In this document: positions 23,174-29,266 of the stretch, one piece after another
Numbering within the stretch: the stretch's first letter is position 1
Layout of the letters: each line of letters opens with the position of its first letter
From: Streptomyces sp. SBT349
GTDB taxonomy: Bacteria; Actinomycetota; Actinomycetes; Streptomycetales; Streptomycetaceae
Direction of reading: 5' to 3'
Length of the DNA stretch: 45,219 nt
NCBI RefSeq assembly: GCF_001083795.1
Contig: NZ_LAVK01000014.1
Location: forward strand, 1-45,219
The notes under the pieces: model-generated
Told to the model about the DNA's origin: nothing
Database searches by the model: none
The model's input: only the letters and a program-made list of their open reading frames with translations
Program-made: the position numbers and the translations under genes

Positions 23174-23701
23174 TCACGCGTGGGACTCGTAGCGCGCGTG
23201 CGGGCGGGGCCAGGAGAGGTCCATGAACGGTGGCCGGTCCCTCCGTTCGAAGCAGCGGACGAGGAAGTCGGTGAACGTCCCGGCCGTCTCGTACCACTCC
23301 CCCTCCTCGCCCGCGGCCACGATGCCCCACTGGTCCGGGTCCGGCTCGCGCGCCAGGAAGAAGTAGCTGCCGCCGTGCTCGTCGTACCCCCAGGCGATCA
23401 GGCCGCCCTCCTCGGGGTGGAAGGGGTAGGGGAAGAGGCCGGGAGCGCTGCGCCGCGCCCGCCGCCAGGTCTCGCAGGACCACAGCCGCTCCTGCTCCGC
23501 CCGCGCCGTCCCCGTCGGCCGGTGCAGCGACAGGTACCCGTCGACCGCGCCCGGCCCGTAGAGATCGAGGAACGCCTTGTAGTCCGAGGGAAGCCGGACC
23601 CCCAGATAGCGCTCCGACGCCTCCCAGAGCCGGGGCCGCGCCCGCCCCCAGTGCTCGGGCTCCCCCAGCCACGCCTTCAACTTGTCCAGTCCCGATGCCA
23701 C
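23174..23701 (-). CDS. SMI1/KNR4 (SUKH) family protein
   Basis: A 175-residue protein with SUKH-fold signatures: EASERYLGVRLPSDYKAFLDLYGPGAVDGYLSL near the N terminus, GLIAWGYDEHGGSYFFL in the middle and ETAGTFTDFLVRCF near the end. SUKH proteins often neutralise polymorphic nuclease toxins, and others have housekeeping roles. No toxin gene is adjacent, so it may be an orphan immunity gene or serve another role. It converges on the beta-propeller gene and diverges from the MerR gene. Confidence 0.85.
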   Translation of the reverse strand: MASGLDKLKAWLGEPEHWGRARPRLWEASERYLGVRLPSDYKAFLDLYGPGAVDGYLSLHRPTGTARAEQERLWSCETWRRARRSAPGLFPYPFHPEEGGLIAWGYDEHGGSYFFLAREPDPDQWGIVAAGEEGEWYETAGTFTDFLVRCFERRDRPPFMDLSWPRPHARYESHA

Positions 23702-23798
23702 GAGTCATCACCCCACGCGTCGCGGTCGTCCACCAGGAGCATCATCCACGCCGCCACTGACAGCGCGGCCGTGCCCGGCCCCGGCTCGCGCCCCGGGC

Positions 23799-23829
23799 TT
23801 GACCCTCGCACCGTGTCAGGCGCTGAACT
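23799..23829 (+). promoter_or_regulatory. MerR-type promoter with 19-bp spacer
   Basis: TTGACC (23799-23804) and TGAACT (23824-23829) are separated by 19 bp, the overlong spacer characteristic of promoters untwisted by MerR-family activators. TGAC (23800-23803) and GTCA (23815-23818) form short inverted arms inside it. The MerR gene starts 10 bp after the -10, so autoregulation is likely. Confidence 0.45.
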
Positions 23830-23839
23830 CGGAGACATC

Positions 23840-24664
23840 ATGTTCACCATCGGAGACTTCGCCCGGCACGGCCGCGTCTCGGTCCGGATGCTGCGCCACT
23901 ACGACGCCACCGGACTGCTGCGCCCGGCCCATGTCGATCCCGTCACGGGCTACCGCCACTACACCGCCGCCCAACTCGCCCGCCTCAACCGCCTGATCGC
24001 GCTCAAGGATCTCGGCTTCACCCTCCGTCAGGTCCGCGACATCCTGGACGAGCGGGTCGGAACGGAGGAGCTGCGCGGCATGCTGCGGCTGCGGCAGGCG
24101 GAGCTGGAGGCCACGATGACCGCGTCGGCCGCGCGACTGGTCCAGGTCGAGGCGAGGCTCCGGTCGATCGAGAGCGAGGGGCACATGCCCACGAACGACG
24201 TCGTCCTCAAGAGCGTCCCGGCCACCCGGGTCGCCCGGCTGACCGCCACCGCCGCGAGCTTCGAGCCCGAGGACATCGGCCCCGTCATCCAGCCGCTCTT
24301 CGCCGAGCTGCTGGAGCGCATGAAGGCGGCGGGCGTCGCCGGGACGGGCCCCGGCATCGCCTGCTACGAGGACGCCCCCGAGGGCGGCGGCGCGATCACC
24401 GTCCACGCGACGATCGAGGTCGCGGCCCCGCTCGCCGAGGACGGCGACCTGCGGATCGTGGACCTGCCCCCGATCGGGGAGGCGGCCACGATCGTCCACC
24501 GCGGCGCCATGGAGACGGTCCTCCCGACGGTCCAGACCCTGGCCCACTGGATCGAGCTCAACGGCTACCAGGCGCACGGCTACCCCCGCGAGGTCTCGCT
24601 GGAGTGCCCCGAGGACCTCGACGCGTGGGTGACCGAGCTCCAGTCGCCGGTGACCAGGCCGTAG
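23840..24664 (+). CDS. MerR family regulator with GyrI-like effector domain
   Basis: A 274-residue two-domain regulator. Residues 1-70 form the MerR DNA-binding domain (TIGDFARHGRVSVRMLRHYD, then GYRHYTAAQLARLNRLIALK), followed by a dimerisation helix (about 75-115). The C-terminal 150 residues are a GyrI/BmrR-type ligand-binding domain with VLKSVPATRVARLTATA and a conserved-looking Glu/Tyr-containing end (YQAHGYPREVSLE). Such proteins sense drugs or other hydrophobic compounds. No efflux pump is beside it. It stands as a single gene and ends at a strong terminator. Confidence 0.9.
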   Translation: MFTIGDFARHGRVSVRMLRHYDATGLLRPAHVDPVTGYRHYTAAQLARLNRLIALKDLGFTLRQVRDILDERVGTEELRGMLRLRQAELEATMTASAARLVQVEARLRSIESEGHMPTNDVVLKSVPATRVARLTATAASFEPEDIGPVIQPLFAELLERMKAAGVAGTGPGIACYEDAPEGGGAITVHATIEVAAPLAEDGDLRIVDLPPIGEAATIVHRGAMETVLPTVQTLAHWIELNGYQAHGYPREVSLECPEDLDAWVTELQSPVTRP

Positions 24665-24675
24665 CCCTCCGGCGG

Positions 24676-24709
24676 ACGCCCCGGCCACCGGCACCGGTGG
24701 CCGGGGCGT
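24676..24709. terminator. Terminator between convergent merR and tetR genes
   Basis: ACGCCCCGGCCACCGG (24676-24691) and CCGGTGGCCGGGGCGT (24694-24709) are perfectly complementary around CA, an unusually long and stable stem. It lies between two convergent genes and should stop transcription in both directions. Confidence 0.8.
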
Positions 24710-24743
24710 TCACGGGGTGGCGAGGTGGCGGGGTGGGCGGTCG

Positions 24744-25352
24744 TCACGCGACCGCGTGCGCGCCGGCGCGGCGCAGTGCCGCGAGCGCCTCGCTCAGCGC
24801 GACCTCCAGATAGCTGAGGCGCCCCGTCGCCTGGAGGATCGCGACGCCGCCGGCCAGCGCCGTCAGCACGGCGGTGGCGGCCTGGTCCGGATCGGCCTCC
24901 CGGGGGATCTCCCCGCGCTCCCGCAGGGCCCGCACCCCCGCCGCGAGGTGTCCGTGCCAGCGCTCGTACAGGTCGCTGATCACGCGTCGCGTGGACGGAT
25001 CCGCCCGCCCGAGCTGGGCGGTGAGCGCGGACAGCGGGCACGTCTCCCGCTGGGCGTCGTACTTCTCGATCACCCGCTCCCGCCACGCCTCCCAGGCGCC
25101 CCACGTGGTCAGCTCGCCCAGCATCGGCTGCTGGTCCTCCAGCACCTGGTCCGCCTCGTACTCGGCCACGGCCAGCAGCAGGTCGGACTTGCCGTCCGGG
25201 AAGTAGTGGAAGAGCTGGCTCTTGCTGGTCGAGGTCGCCGCGCGGACGTCGTCCAGGCTCACGTTCGCCACGCCGCGCTCGCGCACCAGAACGGCCGCGC
25301 CCTCGACGATCCTCCGCCGCGTGGCGGCTCCCCTGGCGGTCAGCGCGCTCAT
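24744..25352 (-). CDS. TetR family transcriptional regulator
   Basis: A 202-residue repressor. The N-terminal helix-turn-helix covers about residues 8-55 (RRRIVEGAAVLVRERGVANV, SLDDVRAATSTSKSQLFHYF). The C-terminal domain resembles the TetR_C_16/YxaF group (LEDQQPMLGELTTWGAWEAW, CPLSALTAQLG). The ATG at 25352 gives the standard length; a longer frame to 25463 would run across the operators. It diverges from an SDR gene, and two identical-half-site palindromes lie between them, so it very likely represses both itself and the dehydrogenase. The ligand is probably a substrate or product of that enzyme. Confidence 0.92.
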   Translation of the reverse strand: MSALTARGAATRRRIVEGAAVLVRERGVANVSLDDVRAATSTSKSQLFHYFPDGKSDLLLAVAEYEADQVLEDQQPMLGELTTWGAWEAWRERVIEKYDAQRETCPLSALTAQLGRADPSTRRVISDLYERWHGHLAAGVRALRERGEIPREADPDQAATAVLTALAGGVAILQATGRLSYLEVALSEALAALRRAGAHAVA

Positions 25353-25371
25353 GCCCCGAGCGTAACCCGAC

Positions 25372-25387
25372 TGGACTTGACAGTCCA
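25372..25387. promoter_or_regulatory. TetR operator 1, TGGAC-N6-GTCCA
   Basis: A 16-bp palindrome with perfect 5-bp arms (extended to CTGGAC/GTCCAG at 25371-25388). Its centre is TTGACA (25377-25382), a consensus -35 hexamer for rightward transcription into the SDR gene. Binding here would block RNA polymerase directly. Confidence 0.75.
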
Positions 25388-25405
25388 GATTCCCCGTCGC
25401 ACTGT

Positions 25406-25421
25406 TGGACCAGACGGTCCA
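25406..25421. promoter_or_regulatory. TetR operator 2, TGGAC-N6-GTCCA
   Basis: A second 16-bp palindrome with the same half-sites and spacing as operator 1, starting 34 bp downstream. It lies over the region expected to hold the -10 box and start point of the SDR promoter. Two matching sites in a divergent gap strongly suggest cooperative repressor binding. Confidence 0.75.
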
Positions 25422-25496
25422 GTGTGGCCGTCCGTCACCACGGCCCTCCGGGGCCACCCCCATCCGTCACCGAGCAGCGGAAAGCGACACGGCACC

Positions 25497-26267
25497 ATGG
25501 GCACACGCCTGGCGAACAAGACGGCTCTCGTCACCGGAGCCACCAGCAACATCGGCCGCGCCATCGCGGTCGCCTTCGCGGCCGAGGGCGCGCACGTCGC
25601 CGTCTCGGGCCGCAGCCTGGAGCGCGGGGCCGCGGTCGTCGAGGAGATCCGCTCCGCCGGGGGCCGCGCCGACTTCGTCGCGACCGACCTCGACGGGCGC
25701 GCCGCGACCTCGGGGGCCCTGGCCGAGCAGGCCACCCGCGCCCTCGGCGGACGCGTCGACATCCTGGTCAACAACGCGGGCATCTTCCCGGGCCCGACCA
25801 CCACCGGGACGGACGAGGCGACGTTCGACCAGGTCTACGCGGTGAACGTCAAGGCGCCGTTCTTCCTCACCGCCTCCCTCGCCCCGGCCATGATCGAGAA
25901 CGGGGGAGGCGCGATCATCAACCTCGGCTCCTGGGTCGCCCGCCTCGGCATCCCGGTCGGCACGCTGTACGCCTCGACCAAGGGCGCGATGGAGACCCTG
26001 ACCCGGTCGTGGGCGGCCGAGTTCGGCCCCTCCGGCGTGCGCGTCAACGCGATCGCCCCCGGCGTGGTCCAGGCGCGGATCCCCGGGGCCACCGAGCCCC
26101 ACCCCGCCCAGGCGATGATGAACGGCACCCCCGCGGGCCGCATCGGCGACCCCGAGGCCATCGCGCACGCGGCGGTGTACCTGGCGAGCGACGAGGCCGC
26201 GTTCGTGCACGGCTCGGTGATCGACGTCGACGGCGGCCGGGTCGGGGCGGCGGTCATCGCCGCCTGA
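25497..26267 (+). CDS. SDR family NAD(P)-dependent oxidoreductase
   Basis: A 256-residue classical short-chain dehydrogenase/reductase. The cofactor loop TGATSNIG is at 13-20 and NNAG follows in DILVNNAGIF. The catalytic residues are Ser145, Tyr158 and Lys162. A Ser-Arg-rich segment after strand 2 (SGRSLERG) suggests a preference for NADP(H). The C terminus has the family ending HGSVIDVDGG. The ATG at 25497 is preceded by GGAAAG. It is divergent from the TetR gene and controlled by the shared twin operators, so it is probably inducible by a small carbonyl or alcohol compound. Confidence 0.92.
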   Translation: MGTRLANKTALVTGATSNIGRAIAVAFAAEGAHVAVSGRSLERGAAVVEEIRSAGGRADFVATDLDGRAATSGALAEQATRALGGRVDILVNNAGIFPGPTTTGTDEATFDQVYAVNVKAPFFLTASLAPAMIENGGGAIINLGSWVARLGIPVGTLYASTKGAMETLTRSWAAEFGPSGVRVNAIAPGVVQARIPGATEPHPAQAMMNGTPAGRIGDPEAIAHAAVYLASDEAAFVHGSVIDVDGGRVGAAVIAA

Positions 26268-26599
26268 GCGCCACGAGCGCCGCTTCCCCCCGCGGCCGTG
26301 GTCTCGTACCAGGTGACGTCAGGACCCTTTACAGGAGCGAGTCGCGCAGCGTACGGTCCCGTTTTGGGAGCGCTCCCACGGACCGTCCCCCACGCTCCGG
26401 CCTGTCGTCCCACCTCCCAGCCCCCGCTAGGGCGGCAGGCCGGCTCTTCACCCCCGGCCCGACCGGGGCCGCCACACGCCCCCTCCGCCGGATTTTGTCG
26501 GTTTTACCCCTTTCGTTCGGCTAGCTTGGCCCCGAGGCGTCCGCAGGACGCCCGCGCCGCCGGGCGCCACGCACCGGCTCCGACCGAGAGGAAGCCCAT
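26268..26599. other. 332-bp intergenic region with CebR-type palindrome
   Basis: No gene is seen. The left part holds the 14-bp palindrome at 26365-26378. The right part has an AT-richer stretch (about 26490-26525, TTTTGTCGGTTTTACCCC and CTAGCTT) that probably contains the promoter of the hydrolase gene. I could not fit a clean -35/-10 pair. Confidence 0.5.
26353..26386. promoter_or_regulatory. CebR-type operator inside a larger inverted repeat
   Basis: TGGGAGCGCTCCCA at 26365-26378 is a perfect 14-bp palindrome identical to the consensus box of the LacI-family cellobiose/cello-oligosaccharide repressor CebR of Streptomyces. Outer arms ACGGTCC (26353-26359) and GGACCGT (26380-26386) flank it. 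The outer dyad centre is offset by 2 bp, so the RNA could also form a hairpin. Confidence 0.65.
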
Positions 26600-27427
26600 A
26601 TGGGGCACCAGCACATCACCACGCACGACAAGACCGCCATCTCCTACAAGGACTGGGGCGACGGGCAGCCCGTCGTCTTCAGCCACGGCTGGCCGCTCAA
26701 CGCCGACGTCTGGGACCCGCAGCTGCGCCTGGTCGCCGAGAACGGCTACCGCGCCGTCGCCCATGACCGCCGCGGCCACGGCCGTTCCGGGCAGCCGTGG
26801 GAGGGCAACGACATGGACACCTACGCGGACGACCTGGCCGAGCTGATCGAGAAGCTCGACCTCCGCGACGCCGTCCTCGTCGGCCACTCCACCGGCGGCG
26901 GCGAGGTCGCCCGCTATCTGGGGCGCCACGGCACGGCCCGCGTCTCCCGGGTCGTGCTGCTGAGCTCGGTGCCGCCGTTGATGCTCAAGACGCCCGCCAA
27001 CCCCGAGGGCGCGCCGATCGACGTGTTCGACCAGCTCAGGGCCGGCCTGCTGGCCGACCGCTCGCAGTTCTACCAGGACCTCAGCGCCATGTTCTACGGC
27101 GCCAACCGCTCCGGCTCCACGGTCTCCCAGGGCACGCGTGACGCGTTCTGGATGATGAGCATGCAGGTCGGCCTCAAGGCGGCGTACGACTGCGTCAAGG
27201 AGTTCTCCGAGACGGACTTCACCGACGACCTCAAGCGCATCGACGTCCCCACCCTGATCGCCCAGGGCGAGGACGACCAGATCGTGCCGATCGTCGCCGC
27301 CGCGCCCAAGGCGGCCGAGATCGTCGCCGACTCCACGCTGAAGACCTACCCGGGCGCCCCGCACGGGCTGACCGGCTCGTACCAGGACGCGTTCAACAAC
27401 GACCTGCTCTCGTTCATCAAGAGCTGA
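26600..27427 (+). CDS. Alpha/beta hydrolase (non-heme chloroperoxidase type)
   Basis: A 275-residue alpha/beta hydrolase of the non-heme haloperoxidase/arylesterase group. The oxyanion motif HGW is at 29-31. The nucleophile is Ser97 in GHSTGGG, the acid Asp225 or Asp226 in GEDDQIVP, and the base His255 in GAPHGL. These enzymes hydrolyse esters or lactones and show side perhydrolase activity. GAGAGGAAG precedes the ATG. It stands alone, 330 bp downstream of the SDR gene, with a CebR-type palindrome in the gap. A carbohydrate link for such an enzyme would be unusual. Confidence 0.92.
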   Translation: MGHQHITTHDKTAISYKDWGDGQPVVFSHGWPLNADVWDPQLRLVAENGYRAVAHDRRGHGRSGQPWEGNDMDTYADDLAELIEKLDLRDAVLVGHSTGGGEVARYLGRHGTARVSRVVLLSSVPPLMLKTPANPEGAPIDVFDQLRAGLLADRSQFYQDLSAMFYGANRSGSTVSQGTRDAFWMMSMQVGLKAAYDCVKEFSETDFTDDLKRIDVPTLIAQGEDDQIVPIVAAAPKAAEIVADSTLKTYPGAPHGLTGSYQDAFNNDLLSFIKS

Positions 27428-27443
27428 CCCGCCGGGAACCGGC

Positions 27444-28007
27444 TCAGACGGCGGCCAGGCGGTACGCCACGCTGCCGAAGCTGACCTGGTCCCCCGGGCC
27501 GACGGGGACGCTGTCGGCGACCCGGCGGCCGTTCACCCAGGTCCCGTTCGCCGAGCCGAGGTCCCGCAGCAGCCAGCCCGTCCCCGTGCTGAACAGCTGC
27601 GCGTGGTGACGCGAGACGCTCCGGTCGTTGAGCCGGAGACCGCTGCCCGCCCCCCGTCCTATGGCCAGTGGCTGAGGGCCGGGCGCGGGCAGCACCAGCT
27701 CGGGCAGCCCGCGTGACTCCCAGGCCAGGCGCATCCGCTGACGGAACGTGATCACGCGCGTCACGGACTCCACGACCCACCCGGTGCGGACGGGGGGCGG
27801 CGGCGGGGGCAGCCGGTAGGGCAGGTCCCTGAGCACGGCGAACAGCTCGTCCGGAAGGCGCGCGGCCATGATCTGCTCGATCCGCCGCTCGAAGGTGTCC
27901 TGCGACACGCGGCCCTCGACCATGCCCTCCCGGAGCGCATCGAGCGCGCGCTCCCGGTCCGCGTCCGATACGCGCGGAGGCGGGGTGCCGTACTCGACAG
28001 AGCTCAT
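27444..28007 (-). CDS. DUF1707 and FHA domain protein
   Basis: A 187-residue two-domain protein. Residues 11-64 form a DUF1707 domain (VSDADRERALDALREGMVEG, RRIEQIMAARLPDEL), and residues 115-185 form an FHA domain with IGRG, SRHHA (132-136) and GSANGTWVNG (151-160). A Pro-rich linker (66-72) joins the two. FHA domains bind phosphothreonine, so it likely serves a Ser/Thr kinase pathway in the cytosol. DUF1707 is common near actinobacterial membranes, but no membrane segment is visible. The ATG at 28007 is preferred over 28034 because the DUF1707 domain follows it at the usual distance. Confidence 0.9.
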   Translation of the reverse strand: MSSVEYGTPPPRVSDADRERALDALREGMVEGRVSQDTFERRIEQIMAARLPDELFAVLRDLPYRLPPPPPPVRTGWVVESVTRVITFRQRMRLAWESRGLPELVLPAPGPQPLAIGRGAGSGLRLNDRSVSRHHAQLFSTGTGWLLRDLGSANGTWVNGRRVADSVPVGPGDQVSFGSVAYRLAAV

Positions 28008-28101
28008 GGCGGAATTGTCCGCGACAGCACGCACCCCTGTCCAGGTGGTGTCGCGCGCCGGGACCGCCCCGGAGCGGGCCGCGACCGCCCCCGGATATGC
28101 G

Positions 28102-28131
28102 CTGGACCGCGGGAGTGGGCTCGGTTAGGGT
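28102..28131 (+). promoter_or_regulatory. Promoter of the GNAT leader transcript
   Basis: CTGGAC (28102-28107) and TAGGGT (28126-28131) are 18 bp apart. The predicted start near 28138 would give a leader of about 130 nt containing a short ORF and a hairpin with U-run before the GNAT gene. Confidence 0.45.
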
Positions 28132-28171
28132 TCCACCCACGCCCCGGAGCTGAAGGAAGGAGGCGGCTGAC

Positions 28172-28231
28172 ATGTCTGTTCTGACGCACGCGCGCCTCCG
28201 CCGCCCCTTCGCCGGGCGTTCCCAGGGCTGA
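28172..28231 (+). CDS. 19-aa leader ORF upstream of GNAT gene
   Basis: The short frame reads MSVLTHARLRRPFAGRSQG. It has one of the best ribosome binding sites of the window (GGAAGGAGG, about 8 nt upstream), which is hard to explain unless it is translated. Four of its 19 residues are Arg (ARLRR and GR). It ends two bases before a hairpin that precedes the GNAT start. Confidence 0.5.
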   Translation: MSVLTHARLRRPFAGRSQG

Positions 28232-28232
28232 C

Positions 28233-28265
28233 CGGAAGCGCGTCGCAGCCTTCCGAAGGGTTTTT
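28233..28265 (+). terminator. Attenuator-like hairpin with U-run before the GNAT start
   Basis: CGGAAG (28233-28238) pairs with CTTCCG (28250-28255). The overlapping alternative CCTT/AAGG hairpin (28249-28259) is followed by TTTTT at 28261-28265, right before the ATG at 28267. A U-run after a stem is rare in this GC-rich DNA. The alternative hairpin also sequesters the GAAGGG ribosome binding site. Confidence 0.5.
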
Positions 28266-28266
28266 C

Positions 28267-29193
28267 ATGACCGACCGACTGGTCATCCGCGCGCTCGCCG
28301 AGCACGAGGCGCGCGAACTGTTCACCTCCCTGCCCGACCCCGGGCTCGTCGGACGGCCCCTGGCCGACCCGCCGTTCAACGTCTACGGGACCCGCGCCAC
28401 CGGGGGCGAGTACCGGCCCGACTGGACCTGGGTCGCCCTGCGCGACGGGAAGGTCGTGGCCCGCGCCGCGTTCTGGGCCGGGCCCGACGACGAGAAGCCG
28501 GTGGCCCTCGACTGGTTCGACTTCACCGACCGCGAGGCGGGCGTCGCGCTGCTGCGCGCGACACCGCTGCGCGCCGACTACGAGCTGCTCCTCCCGCCCG
28601 GGTGGCGCGAGGACCCCGGTGTCCGCCTCGCCGCCGAGGCCAGGATCGACGCGGCGGCGGAGGCGGGGTACCGCCCGCTGGTGGAGCGGTACCGCTATCT
28701 GTGGACGCCGGAGTGCGGGCTGCCCGAGCGGCCCGGACGCCTGGAGTTCAGGCAGGAGCCGGACGACGACGCGATCCTCGCGGTGCTGCGCCGGGTCCAC
28801 GGCAGCACCCTGGACCACCACGCCCGCCGGGCCGTCGCCACCGGCGGCGTCGAGGCGGCGGCGCGGGAGGAGATGGACTTCTTCCGCTGGTGCCCCTCGC
28901 CGCGCGCGTGGTGGCGGCTGGCGTACACGCCGGGCGGCGAGCTGGTCGGCATCCAGGTACCGGCGGCCAACCAGCACATGCCGGTCGTCGGCTTCATCGG
29001 CGTGGTGCCCGAGCAGCGCGGCCACGGGTACGGGTACGACCTGCTGGTCGAGTGCACGCACCAGCTCGCGGCCGAGGGCGCCGACCGGATCGCGGCGGCC
29101 ACCGACGTGCCGAACGCCCCGATGGCGGCGGCGTTCGCCCGCGCGGGCTATCCGGTGACACAGCACCGTTTCTGCATGTCGCACCCGGCGTAG
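28267..29193 (+). CDS. GNAT family N-acetyltransferase
   Basis: A 308-residue acetyltransferase with a degenerate N-terminal GNAT-like half and an active C-terminal half. The acetyl-CoA loop VVPEQRGHGYGYDLL is at about 241-255, and the C-terminal ATDVPNAPMAAAFARAGY motif follows the usual pattern in which an Asn and a nearby aromatic complete the site. Dual-domain GNATs of this kind acetylate small amines, and some give drug resistance. The ribosome binding site GAAGGG lies inside a hairpin, so expression is probably regulated by the short leader ORF upstream. Confidence 0.87.
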   Translation: MTDRLVIRALAEHEARELFTSLPDPGLVGRPLADPPFNVYGTRATGGEYRPDWTWVALRDGKVVARAAFWAGPDDEKPVALDWFDFTDREAGVALLRATPLRADYELLLPPGWREDPGVRLAAEARIDAAAEAGYRPLVERYRYLWTPECGLPERPGRLEFRQEPDDDAILAVLRRVHGSTLDHHARRAVATGGVEAAAREEMDFFRWCPSPRAWWRLAYTPGGELVGIQVPAANQHMPVVGFIGVVPEQRGHGYGYDLLVECTHQLAAEGADRIAAATDVPNAPMAAAFARAGYPVTQHRFCMSHPA

Positions 29194-29266
29194 GTGCCCG
29201 CCGCGGCGGCCGGTCCACCGGACTGGTCCTAGCCACCGGGGCGGTGCGGCGGTGACCATGGTGCCC

